This document shows positions 42,481-53,219 of a stretch of DNA of 64,000 nucleotides, piece after piece (the stretch's first letter is position 1; every line of letters starts with the position of its first letter). The DNA lies in NCBI RefSeq assembly GCF_921293095.1, contig NC_060246.1, forward strand, positions 108,914,941 to 108,978,940, written 5' to 3'. The position numbers and the translations under genes were made by a program. Source of the DNA: Ischnura elegans (taxonomy: Eukaryota; Arthropoda; Insecta; Odonata; Coenagrionidae). The notes beneath the pieces are model-generated. The model saw only the letters and a list, made by a program, of their open reading frames with translations. It had not been told where the DNA came from and did no database searches.

Positions 42481-43390
42481 CAGGCCCGGGGGGACGAGCC
42501 CGCAACCTGGCTTGCGACGGTGCCATCTGTCGTGTGGGATCGCAGCGTCCTTCGTGGGCCGTCCTGCGTTCGCTTCCCGGGGGAATGCTTTCGTCCTGGG
42601 AAATTCCCAAAAAAATTGCCATTTCCGGGGACTCGAAAAAGTCACTCAAAATCGTCCAGAAAACGTCAATAAACACGATGAGAGAGCATTATCCTACTCA
42701 CTCGAGTCATGTATTTTCTTTCGAAATGCTAAAATTCCGGGGAATCAGACTTAAAACTGCTTAAAAAGTCCTCTCTGGGGAATCTGATTCAAAGCTGCTT
42801 AAAAAGTCCTCTCCGGGGACTGGAAAAAATTTCCAAAATCGTCAGCAATGGCTAGAATACGGGACGGAAGAATCGGCATCAGTCAATAATTTCGGACGTT
42901 TTTGCAAAAAATATCGGCATGGAATGCAACTCTCTGAAAGAAAGCAATTCACGGTTTCATAGGACACCTGTTTTTTGTCATCATTTGCGACCCTCATTTT
43001 TTTACACTTGAAGTAAACAGAGTGCGTGCCGACGCCATCGTCGGCCTCCGGGTCGAACTATCTGCCAGCAGCACGGCCCCCGCGAAATTCGACTGCGCTT
43101 TCAGAGGAAGGCGTTCATTGTTAGCGACGACTCCTTGGTAACGCGGATGAATGCTGCGTGTATTTCACCAGAAGCGTGATGCGTCCGTCTTGTCTCGTCA
43201 TATTCGCAAGAAAAACTTGGAATTCTCGAGGAAACCTACGCTTGGCGGTCATTTTCCATGTTCACTCGATCCGGTGAATATTTGGAAGTTATTTTATAAA
43301 TCTTGCATTCACCTAATTTCCGTGTGAAAAGTGTGGGGAAACTGTTGCGACAGCTTTCCGGAAGGTTTTCTTAAAAGTGAAAAATTTCAT
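42481..43390. other. Unassigned DNA left of the R2-like LINE
   Basis: No gene is supported. A 38-bp tandem duplication sits at 42739-42814 (GGGGAATC, then GCTTAAAAAGTCCTCTC in each unit). The region is the left flank of the R2-like insertion and may be part of the older element into which it inserted. Confidence 0.5.
42739..42814. repeat. 38-bp tandem duplication
   Basis: Two adjacent units (42739-42776 and 42777-42814) differ at a few bases. Each ends in GCTTAAAAAGTCCTCTCT or GCTTAAAAAGTCCTCTCC. Confidence 0.85.
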
Positions 43391-43456
43391 CATCATTCCC
43401 ACGACGTATGTCACGCTTGGCATGCGAGTCCCGTGCCCATATTAAGACGTTTATTG
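43391..43456. repeat. Left 66-bp direct repeat flanking the R2-like LINE
   Basis: It begins CATCATTCCCACGACGTATG and ends AAGACGTTTATTG. The right copy at 48398-48462 is identical except for one missing T. Exactly the R2-like element lies between the two, so this is most simply a long target-site duplication. Confidence 0.9.
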
Positions 43457-44019
43457 CACATTTTAAAAGTTACATGCCAGTATTGTTAAAATTGTGATTT
43501 CATGAATTTACAATTGTTTTGAAATAGTAATCTTGCTTTACAATATTTTTGATTGAACAATTTTTATGAAATTTTATTTCATTTCCTTCTTATTTCTTCT
43601 ATCCATGTCCTGCTCGCCGTTTCTATAATTAGAAAAAGAGAGTTTGAGAGATAAAATTTATTAAAACGCGAGTGGTGAATTCGAAAATAAAAAGTCTAAA
43701 TTTTGATTTTCCCGGTATGGGCGATCAGGTTTTGACATTCCGGTTGGCCGAAAAAGTTTTCAATAAAACTAGAAATTAATTTTGAATTTTGAATTTCTAT
43801 CCGGAATGCTGGAAGAACAAAATAAAAATAAAACTGAATCGATCTTAAAATGATCGTAGGAAGAAAAAAAAACTCAGAGGGCCCCTCAGTTCCGCTTAAC
43901 CCTGGGATAAGGTAGGCTGGACGGGAACCACTCTTCAGACGCCCACCAATTAATTAAAAAGTATGACGCTGGCTTGATAAAAAAGTTAAAATTTGGAAAA
44001 TAAATAAATTAATTAAATA

Positions 44020-44165
44020 CTCCCGGTGTAAAGGCCGGGAGCAATAAAAAATTTAAAATGCCAGCGCCTAAAAAGTATAATCCCGGTGTAAAAGGCCGGG
44101 ATAACAAGAAATGATTAGGAGTAAAAGTTAATAAAACGGACTACCGGTGTATAGAGCCGGCAGTC
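44020..44165 (-). promoter_or_regulatory. Three evenly spaced hairpins in the R2-like 3' UTR
   Basis: Hairpins lie at 44020-44041 (CTCCCGG...CCGGGAG), 44080-44102 (ATCCCGG...CCGGGAT) and 44139-44165 (GACTACCGG...CCGGCAGTC), all with a GTGTA-type loop and starting 59-60 bp apart. Stems differ in sequence yet stay paired except one A/C mismatch. R2-group RTs bind structured 3' UTR RNA, so this is a likely recognition element. Confidence 0.8.
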
Positions 44166-44367
44166 TAAAAAAGATAAAAGCTCCTAAACACAACAGAAAA
44201 AAGGGACATACACAAATAAATAAATAAATAACACATGGTTTTATAAAATTTTATTAAAAGGTGGGGTCGTCGTCTTCACTAGAGTTTTGAGGAGAGCAGT
44301 TCGTTCCCAAGCCGGGTGGGAGCGCTGGGGTAGTGGGGTATAAAATTTTGCCCGTGACGTGCGAAAC

Positions 44368-47300
44368 TTAAATTTCCCGCGACCATCGGATTGCGTCGGA
44401 GATCATAAATTTTGTGATCCTGCCGACGTTGAGTTTTGCAATTCCGAGGTCGCGGAAAACCACCCAATTTTGGGGATCCCAAGCTCCCAGCGCCCCGACC
44501 ACGAGTGCACTCAAAGAAACCGTGTACCCGCGATCGGCAAGTTGTTGTGCGATGCCAGAATACTTTTGAAATTTTGTTTGCCTGGCTACATCCAAGGCAT
44601 TCTTCCGGTTCTCAAAGGGCACAGTGACGTCAACAATGACGATTTTTCTACGTCCCTCATCAACGACGACGAGATCGGGCCTGAGGGCAGAATCGATCAT
44701 AGGTGGTGTGCGATCGACACGGATTTCCACGCCTTCGCGAGGAACCTCTCCGGCGAGTCGATGCAGGATAGCATCGTGTCTGCCCCGCCACGCGCTCGAA
44801 TGCACCTTACAGTGATCCAAGACGTGCGGCAGGGTTTCACTCTGCCACCCGCATCTCCTACACCGGAGGTCATCTCTAGGACCCCACCTCGTCGCCGCAT
44901 TCAGAGGGACCACGCCTAAACGTGCCCTGTGCACGAAGCGCCAGTCACAAAATCTAGTATTTGCGCCCGTGCGAAGGAAGTGGTTTGAGAAAGGTGAAGC
45001 CGAAATACATTCGAATACCTTGCCCTGATCAGGTTTGGCCAAAAGACGGGCAAGGTATCGTTGTCGCACAGCATCGCGCAACAGCTTACCCAACATGCGC
45101 GCTTTGTTTGAAGGAACTCGGATGACGTCAACCTCTCTGCCGTGGGCTGGAATGACGATCTCAAACTCCCTCCTCACGTCACTCCAGTTCCACGACATTC
45201 CAATTTTGACAGCCAACCGGCTGGACGCCATTCTCGCGTCTGACCGCAAAGAAGCCACGTCAAAACGATATCGTCCAAACTCCGCGCGCATGCTTCCGGA
45301 AAGGTACTCTGCGATATCTCTCTCCTCTGGTTCCCGTCGGGTTCTATTCCTTACGGTCTTTGTTATTGCTGAGTCCACCAGTGCTCTTACCCACGGCTCC
45401 CTGGAAGACAGAAGACGAAAAGCATGAGAAACTGTTAATATGTCCACCTGGTCTGCGGTCGGGAAGACGCCCGCGCCCCCCTTCCGCGGATCCAGGTGGC
45501 AGATCTCCCACGAGGCTCTTATGGGGAGGTACATCCAATCTTTCAGGGCCCTCTTAACCCGTTTATCCAAAATTTTAAGAGGGCCCTTCCTAACCCTACC
45601 TCCCCGGAGGATGAAATCAAGTTTTGTTAATAAAAACATGTTCAGAGCCTCTATTTTTTGCCAGGGCGCCAACAACGACGCGTCCAGCGCGTCGATGTTT
45701 TCAATAATTTCTTCGATAAGGCGCCCTGGCGTTTGATCTACATTAAAACCTGTGAGGATCCCAAGATAGTCGTAACTTTCGCCCTCTGCCATCGAGGCTG
45801 GTGTCCCGCCCCCCAGACGAAACTCCGTCGCTCTCACTCGCCCCCCGGCGACATGGAGCGTGGCACACTTGCGGGGGTTGAATTTTAACCCGCTCCATGC
45901 CGCGATCCGGTCGGCGAGATCCAGCAACTTCATCATCCCGTCTGGCTTCCTGGACACCAGAGCAACGTCGTCTGCGTAGGCAAGAACTGTGATGGGTATG
46001 CCGTTAACCCGATAGCCTACATTATCCCTTTGTGCAGCCAGGCTGCGGATCAGGTATTCCATACTTAAATTAAAAAGAATAGGGCTAAGCGGACAACCTT
46101 GTTTAACACCCGCTTTTAGCGGTATTGTCTGCGTCTCTCCCTCTACCGTCCTCACTGTCGTGCGTGCCCCGTTATACATTTCAGTAATATTGTTGATTAA
46201 TTTTTGAGGCACGCCTAATGATTCAATCGATCGAAAAATGTGGTTGTGAGGAACAGAACCAAATGCATTAGAGAGGTCGAGGAAAGAGACGCAGACCTCG
46301 CCACGTTTCCTTCGGACTTCTTCTAGAACATTTTGTAAGATAAAATTGTGTTCATAGCAGCCTTCGCGGGGGCCGAATCCCTTTTGTTACATCGACACCC
46401 GCCCTGTTTTCTCGGCCCACCCACTTAATCTATCAGCTAGTATTGCAGCATATAATTTAGCTAGGGTGGGCCCTAAAGTTAGTGGGCGCCAGTTATCAAT
46501 TTCATCCCTGGCGCCCTTTTTGTGGATAAGAATGGTGCGGGTGTCCTTCCAAATGTCTGGGATCCGGCCGAGGTCAAAACAAAATTGAAATATTGTCCGA
46601 AGGATGTGGCTTCCTCGGTCCGCATTGCGTAAATCGACGTAGGTGATGTTGTCTTTCCCCGGAGCCGTATTGCTCATCTTGCCCAGCCTTTTCCATATCT
46701 CACCAGCTGAGAAAGGTCTTAATAAGAATTCTAAATCATTTTTTTGGCTGGGCATATTAATTTCCACCATGTTCATTGGTTTGGGGAGATCAATAAAATT
46801 ATCTTTATTAAAAACATTATTAAAGTGATCGAATATTTGACCATCTGTCGATTTGGCAATGCGGAGAGGGGCCCTTCAAAACCTGATCAATGGCACGTTT
46901 CTTATTATTTCTGAACAATTGTTGGATTTTGCGAGCCTTTTCCTTCACCTCCTCGTGCCATTCCAAACCGGGTCTAAAAACACGGCGAGCAGGCACGTTA
47001 CCCGTTCCGAAGTCATTCCCTTCCCTGTTACCATTCAGCTCCCGGTGTTCCCCCTCCTCCTCTTCCAGGGGGGGGTGTCGTGGGACTCTCTCTTCTTCCT
47101 CCCCCCCCTCTCTCCTTCTGCCACCACCTCCTTCTCTCCGGGCCGGCTTCTTGTCCGTTATACCCTTGCACCAGGCGGCGACGGCCTCCTCGAACTCTCC
47201 CCACCCTTCCTTGCAGGCCGCCTCAATCCTCTGGATCCACCGCCGTTGATCCTCTGGCAGCCCGTCATAGTCCACTGCCACCTGTCTTACGGGAGCGCCA

Positions 47301-48364
47301 TGGATGTTTGCAGGCATCTGTCCACCCCGCTCGTCGTCTCCTCCCTGGGGCCGGTTTGCGAGGTTTTTAGTTCGCGCCGGCCCCGCACGTCGTCGCCTTC
47401 GGGGTGGAGCCCTTGTCGGGGGCGGGCTGTTTGCATCCGTCGTCTCCTCGCCCGCCCCATCTCCGTCTCCCTGCAGATGGCAGTCATCGGACAGGCTGCC
47501 GCTGCGCCCCGCTGGTGGACTGCGGGGCTGTTCCTCCGCCCCCACCTCTTCTCCGCGACCGCTTTCTTCGCTTACCCGCCCCGGGATATTTAAAACTTGG
47601 GGCGGGCTCGCAGTTACGGCGGCCGCGTTGTGTGGGGGACTCTCCTCTGGCGGTGGACTCCGCGCCGGCGCACTCCCTCCTCTTGCCGTCCCTCGACGGG
47701 GTTGGCGTCGCGCCGGCCGCCGGCCTGCTCTTCTTGATGCGGGTGAGGAGACTGATGTCGTCGCCGCCGCCGCCGCACCGTCGTCAACTGCCGGACCCGG
47801 AGTTTTCCTCGTTGATCTTCTTAATGGAGGTGGTGGCTCCTCATCCATCGACGTAGGGGGAGCACCTTCGGCCACCGTGGTTACACTATTTTCCAGTAAA
47901 ACAATATTCATATTAGTCTCGGGTTCCTCATCCATTATTATTTCCAATAGATCTCCAACATCTACATTCATACTCTCATTCATACTTATAACACTCACGC
48001 TCTCATTCATTCTCTCATTCACGCCCATATCTTGCCCATTTCCTTCATTATTATCAGCCACGGTGGCCACAATGTCGTTCCCATCCCTTCCCTCCCCCTC
48101 GGCCAGGCCTACGGGATCTGGTGGTGTCCCCACGCAAGCATTAACGTGTAGTTTGCAAGATCTTAAACTAACAAATTTGTGGAGACACCACATACACTGA
48201 AAGAACATTGCAAAATTAGGATGGCTCTTAACATAGTGCTTCTTGCGATCATGATGACTTTTGTATATCACGTAGGTCCTGTGTCTACCATGGTTGTGAG
48301 GAGTGAAACAGTGCTTGCATTCAAAACTGTTGCCGAGAGGGACCTGAACAATTACTTCCTCCAT
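44368..48364 (-). pseudogene. R2-like polyprotein: zinc fingers, RT, knuckle, RLE endonuclease
   Basis: The start is taken at MEEVIVQVP (48364), the first Met inside the element. Upstream codons belong to the flank. Order: CKHC and CMWC zinc-finger pairs with His partners; an acidic and then Arg/Pro-rich linker; RT (GKDNITYVDLR, NWRPLTLGPTLAK, KGFGPREGCYEHNF, LDLSNAFGSVPH, GVKQGCPLSP, LAYADDVAL); the knuckle CRRCGWQSETLPHVLDHC; and the endonuclease RPDLVV...VDVTVPFENR...KFQKY. A frame shift lies near 46855-46870 and an in-frame TAA at 46387-46389 where the glutamine before QKGF would be expected. It nicks target DNA and copies its RNA there. Confidence 0.9.
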
Positions 48365-48397
48365 CGGAACGGGTAATATGTGCAATAAACTAAAAAA

Positions 48398-48462
48398 CAT
48401 CATTCCCACGACGTATGTCACGCTTGGCATGCGAGTCCCGTGCCCATATAAGACGTTTATTG
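48398..48462. repeat. Right 65-bp direct repeat flanking the R2-like LINE
   Basis: Counterpart of 43391-43456. It includes the TTTATT (48456-48461) that is also the poly(A) signal, on the minus strand, at the 3' end of the neighbouring RLE LINE. The R2-like element therefore inserted at or next to that 3' end. Confidence 0.9.
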
Positions 48463-48510
48463 ATATTCTTTTCAAATACAACGGTATCTCAAAACAAGAG
48501 AATTTTACAG

Positions 48511-48878
48511 ATCCCCCCACCTTTCGTGGGGGGGGATGATACAAGAGGGCGACCCACCAAGTGTGGGCCGCCCTAGTAAAGGCATGGATGCTATTACAAT
48601 TATTTTGTGGCCTCTCACTTAGGGGCCACTTTTCACCGCCGGCCTCGAAGTGAGGCCGGTCGGGAATAGTTTTTGTCTATTGTCCACTTCACACTTTTCA
48701 CTTCTTCATTTTCACTCAAAATCATTCATTCAGGGAGGAAATAAATCATCTCATTCATTCGGTTTTATTTACAGAGCATTCATTCGTACCACACATACAT
48801 GCGAGGCGGCCACTTATACCCCGTGGCCGCCCGCTCTTCCATACCTGCGCCGTGGCCACTTATACGCTGTGGCCACGG
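48511..48878 (-). promoter_or_regulatory. Train of six hairpins in the RLE-LINE 3' UTR (copy 1)
   Basis: Stems are at 48511-48520/48526-48537, 48547-48557/48563-48573, 48607-48614/48622-48629, 48639-48646/48652-48659, 48805-48813/48823-48831 and 48850-48859/48869-48878. Most stems are 8-11 bp. The last two share the loop word TTATAC and the stem word GGCCAC. The train is repeated in copy 2 (55173-55543), where most differences fall in loops or make G-U pairs. Confidence 0.8.
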
Positions 48879-48879
48879 A

Positions 48880-49918
48880 CGCATTATTCTCCGCCGCGAC
48901 GTTCTTCTGTCTTGTCTTCCCCGTCCGTCGGCGCGTGGAAGGCCCCCTAGTTCCACGCGCCACCGCTCCACGCCTGCTGTTGCCTGCCTGCAGCCGGTCG
49001 CCGAGCGCGTGAAGAGCTCCAGGTCCACGCGCAGCTCTCCTGCGCATGGCTGCTGCTGGCGTCGTCGGCAGGGCGGCGGGGACGGGGAGGGCGGGGGGGA
49101 AAGAGGGGCGGAAGCACTCGAGGAGAGATGACATTCCTCGGATGCCGCCGAAGGTAGCCGCATTCTTCTCTTCCACCACTGCCGCCACAGCGGCGGAGAC
49201 ACTCACACTAGCACAACACTTGTCACAAATTTGCCCTGGCATTAGGCCGTTCCCTCCCCTCCGTCGCCGGCGCTGGGGAAAGGGCAACGGAGGGCACCGC
49301 CTGACTATCGTGGGAACGGCCTGCAGCGAAGCCGCCGCCGGCGCGCCACTTAAGCGAGACTGCGGCCGGCGGGCGAACTAAAAACTTCGGCGGGCGACAC
49401 CGCACGATGAAATTGGCCATTTAAATCCCTGGGCGCGCGCGCACGCGGCAATCTCTATTTACACTACGCCTAGGGAACATTAACACGTTCGCCGCGACAA
49501 CGAAAGACCGTCACGTCAATGCTTACATCGTTGCCGCGACGCACACACACAGAAAACACACTCATGGCCACATCGCGTCACACACGGTGCCGCCCCCGAC
49601 ACAACACATACACTCGAGGATGCTGGGAAACATACACACAATGAAGAAGCGAAAACACAAAATACACACACACACATTGACTGCCCGTGAGCATTCCCTT
49701 CACTTAACGCGATATATACAAGAAACATTCACACCATGGCACGCTGCCCCGCCTCCGAGTGAATCGACGCATTGCGGTCACTCTCCGTCGCACTAATTAC
49801 ACTCGGAGGGGGTGCCGTAAATGGAAAGCCGATGCCAGACCGTACTTTTGCATTCACACAACACAAACACACGGGAATCTCACGGGCCCTAACCTAACAC
49901 GAATATATATACATATGT
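48880..49918 (-). other. RLE-LINE 3' UTR, proximal part (copy 1)
   Basis: GC-rich then CA-rich (49500-49700) sequence closely matched by 55545-56571. Open frames such as 49202-48780 are not kept in the same form in the other copy because small indels shift them, so I treat the region as non-coding. It ends at 49918 where the other copy has the MITE insertion. Confidence 0.6.
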
Positions 49919-50312
49919 GAACATGGCTCCTGGCGTCTCGGGCGGTGAGTGGACGTCCTCAGGAGCACATTACACAGGGGCAGGGATCAGAGTGGGTTAC
50001 GGGAGGGCAAGGGGGGTGTCGCGGTCCCTCGGCGTCCTTAGACTCGGCTCCCCTCGTCCAACGATGGGAGCTCCGTCGTCCGGAACGCCGCTCTCCCCCG
50101 ACGCCGCGTCGTCCTCGGCGCCTCCCGCTCCAGGCTGCTCCGTGGCGGCGCCTCTGCTCCCTGCCCCTCCTCCGGCGGTGGGTGCGGCAACCCGGATGGG
50201 AGTCTCTGCTGGCGGGTACTGGCGGACCCCGGTCATGTGCCCGACGTAAATATCCCGCGACCACTTGATGGCCGCGAGAACCATCTTTCGTCGGGCGCGG
50301 CGAATGCGGGAT
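49919..50312 (-). other. RLE-LINE region just after the endonuclease (copy 1)
   Basis: The stretch lies downstream of the conserved endonuclease and is nearly identical in copy 2 (57523-57920). Frame 50344-49997 continues with SRIRRARRKMVLAAIKWSRDIYV and may be the true C-terminus: the R2-like LINE has an equivalent ending LNVGRITKFMISDAIRWSREI. If so, a frame break near 50313-50340 separates it from the endonuclease. Confidence 0.6.
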
Positions 50313-53114
50313 TTAGGGATGTGGAGCCGGGCGAGGAGAGTCATTCTCCCACGTCCAGCTCCCCAGTGCGCCTACCACCAACGCGTCGAGATGGACCTCC
50401 ATCTTGTAGGCGCACCGGACCCGCATTCGATCGACCAGGGCGGCGTATTTCTCTATCTTCTTCGCCTTCGCTGCTGCCATGGCCTCCGGTCGGTTCTCGA
50501 AGGGCACTGTGATGTCGATCACGCCCCTCGGAACCTCCCAGATGACCAAGTCGGGACGCAGCAGCGACTCGTCGCCAGGTACCCGCTGATTCACTCGCAC
50601 CTCCCATCCTTGCGGTAGCTCAGCGACCAGCAGACGGATGATTTCGTCGTGGCGCCGGGTCCACCCGTCCGCATGCGGCAAGCAGTGGTTCACCACTTGC
50701 GGTAGGGTCTCCTCCTGGTGTCCACAGATCCGTCACCGAGTGTCTCTCCTGGCCGCTCCTCTTCTTGCCGCATTCAGGGGGAGAACGTTCAGCCGCGCTC
50801 TGTGAATGAAGTGCCAGTTGCAAAACCGGATCCCCACACCTCCCGACACCCAGTGGTTCGAGTCCGGGTGTCGAGAGCTCACCGCTATCACCTTGCCTTG
50901 ATCCGGTTTCGCGACCAGCGAGCGCCTGAAGCCCTCCCCTATGGCCGCCAAGATGATTCCGTGCAGCCTCCTCCGGGCAGAGGCCGGCACGGTCATCTCT
51001 TCCCTCGACGGCGTCACTCGCTGGACGACGATGGCCAACTCCGCCCTGGCGGCGCTCCACGCCCACCGGATGTCCACGAAGCGCCGCAGTTGCCTCGTCG
51101 CCGCGCGCACTCTGGTCCAGTGCGATGACGCCGCGATCGTTCCCGTCCCGACGACGTCGTCGGCGGCGCCATTGAGGAAGTCGCACATCGACTCCCTACT
51201 CAGCACCGCCGTCCGTTGCGTCCTTCCCGTCCGCCTGCTGATGATGTCCCGCAAGGTGTGCCACGCCACATCCGCGACGCACACGTCCGGACATGTGAGC
51301 ATCCGGAACGCGTGCACCACGGTGAGCGCATCCCTTCGGGCCGGCAGCGGGACGTAGCCACCCCCTCCCCGGCTCCTGGGGAGGGAGATCATTTCCCGCG
51401 CCGCGCGGGTCGGGAGGCACATCCACTTCTTCACCGTGCGCTGCATCTCCTTGTCGAAGTCGTGGACGGCCTTCTTCGGGACAGGGACGATTCTGAGGGG
51501 GAATTCGAGACGCGGTGTCTGGAAGACGTGCACCGCGTCCATCTTCTGCCACGGCGCCAAGTCCGATTCGTCGAGCCGCCGGAGATCCTCGAGGATGGAG
51601 TCGAGCGCCGTGGCTTGCGCCGCGTTCACTTTCAGGCCGATAGGTGCCCCCAGGTAGGTGTATGAGTCACCTACGCCGAGTGACCTGATGGGAGAGCCGC
51701 ATATGGGAAAGGGGGTGCGTTGGACACCCCTGGAGCGCTGTGGCGTCGTGCACCGCCAGTCCACGTGTAGCGATGCACACTTCCCCGGATTGAAGGTCAA
51801 GCCACAGCACTCGGCGGCCCTTCCCGCGACGTCCAGGAGCGCCGCGAGCGATTCCGCACTCTCCCCCACGAGGACTAAATCGTCCGCGAACGCCAAGACT
51901 TTGACGTACGCAGTCCCCATGGGAAAGCCTTGGAGAGTGCGATCCTCCAATGTCGCTCGCAGAACGGGCTCCAGCGCTAGGTTAAAAAGGAGAGGGGAAA
52001 GGGGGTCCCCCTGACGAACACCACTCGTCACAGTGATCGAATCCCGCAGCGGCTACCGCCATCGTGGAGCCACGGAGCATGTCCTCGATCACCGTGACGC
52101 ACTTCACCGGGAGGCCGATCTCGCGGAGTACTCGGAGGATGTGGTCATGGGGCACCGACGGAAAAGCGTCGGCCAAGTCGAGCCACGCGACGGCCACCTG
52201 TCCAAAACTCGCCCTCGCGTGCTCTATGGCCGACTGAAGCACAAAGTTGTGCTCCATGCAGCCCTCCGTGGCGGGGATGAAGCCCTTTTGGGTGGGGAAC
52301 GAAAGGCGCTTCCCACGGAGGGCCCAGGGGAGCATCCGGTCCGCCAGTACGCCCATGAACACTTTGGCCAACGTGTTGGCCAATGAGATCGGCCTCCAAT
52401 TTCGCACTTCGTGCTCACTCACCCCCTTGTGCAGCAGGGTGACCCGCGTCTCCTTCCACTGCGGGGGCACCCTCCCCAACTCCACACTCCGGTTGAAAAT
52501 GGCCGCCAGCACCTCGCCATTAGAGTCAACAAACCGGTATGCAGAGTAGGGCACGCCGTCAGGTCCCGGAGCCGACGCCCGCGTCCTCTTCAGCCGGTCG
52601 ATCACCTTTTCCGGTGTGATCGGAGAGGTGATCTCCCGCTGGCCGCTCCCTCGACGTCCTGGTGGGAACTCCGGGATGAAAGCCGGCCATGGCTGCGTCG
52701 GATCGTAGGGGGGGAGGGACGGGTGAAGTGGGCCTTGAGGGAAGCCAGTGGAATTTCACATAGCTTTCCGGTCGGGGCGCAAATCCGCCGGAAAGCTCTT
52801 CCTTTCCCGCTGCGGTAGAGTTTTTGGAGGTCTGCAGCGGGCAAAGGGCGGAGGTTGGGCCGGGGGGTCACCGTGGGAAGCCTGGGAGGGGAATTGAACA
52901 CAGCGGCTGCCGCTGTGACCTCGCTTACGACGGCAAAGAGTGAGTTCGCGTCGTTTGCCGTCTGGAGGTCACGCAGCCACTTCTCCTGTCTTTCACTCAA
53001 CACCCCCTCCCCTTCGTCGCCTAAGGGTGCGTGTAGGGGCACCAACACCGGGGCTGGGGGGCCGGTGACCCATGTACCGGGGGCCAGCAGTGGGCCGGGG
53101 GACTCACTACCCAC
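49997..53114 (-). pseudogene. RLE-LINE reverse transcriptase and endonuclease (copy 1)
   Basis: Parts in order: 53114-52602 N-terminal linker; 52605-51982 RT fingers (SAPGPDGVPY, NWRPISLANTLAK, FIPATEGCMEHNF, LDLADAFPSVPH); 52031-50733 RT palm (GVRQGDPLSPLLFN, LAFADDLVLV), thumb and start of the knuckle; 50696-50313 endonuclease (LLRPDLVIW...IDITVPFENR...KIEKYAAL). Frame shifts fall near 52700 and 52000. The first knuckle Cys codon is a stop (DTR then RIC). The spacing between RPD and the next acidic residue is three residues shorter than in copy 2 and in the R2-like LINE. Confidence 0.85.
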
Positions 53115-53219
53115 TGCTGGGGGGGTCTTGGTACATTGGCGGAGGGGGGAAGGGGGCCGCCTGCGTCATCCGTTCGGCCTCCATCCCGTAACGGATCGGC
53201 CACTCGGTCTCCTGCGGCC

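Larger units (their letters stand above)
43457..48397 (-). mobile_element. R2/NeSL-group LINE with restriction-like endonuclease, near full length
   Basis: A single minus-strand ORF of about 1330 codons has N-terminal C2H2-type zinc fingers, RT and a C-terminal CCHC knuckle plus restriction-like endonuclease, the layout of the RLE LINEs (R2, NeSL, R4 and relatives). The 5' UTR is only about 33 bp. The 3' UTR is about 900 bp with three evenly spaced hairpins. It is flanked by 65-66 bp direct repeats and interrupted by one frame shift and one in-frame stop, so it is young but dead in this copy. Confidence 0.9.

Noticed and set aside
46853-48200. Plus-strand frames (246 and 298 codons) across the R2-like ORF
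   Set aside because: They are antisense to a clearly coding minus-strand protein with zinc fingers and linker.
43391-48462. 28S rDNA target for the R2-like LINE
   Set aside because: The flanking repeats do not contain the conserved R2 target sequence of 28S rDNA.
48780-49420. Minus-strand frames in the RLE-LINE 3' UTR as a real protein
   Set aside because: The second copy (55446-56077) has indels that change the frames, and the stretch lies after the endonuclease and C-terminus.
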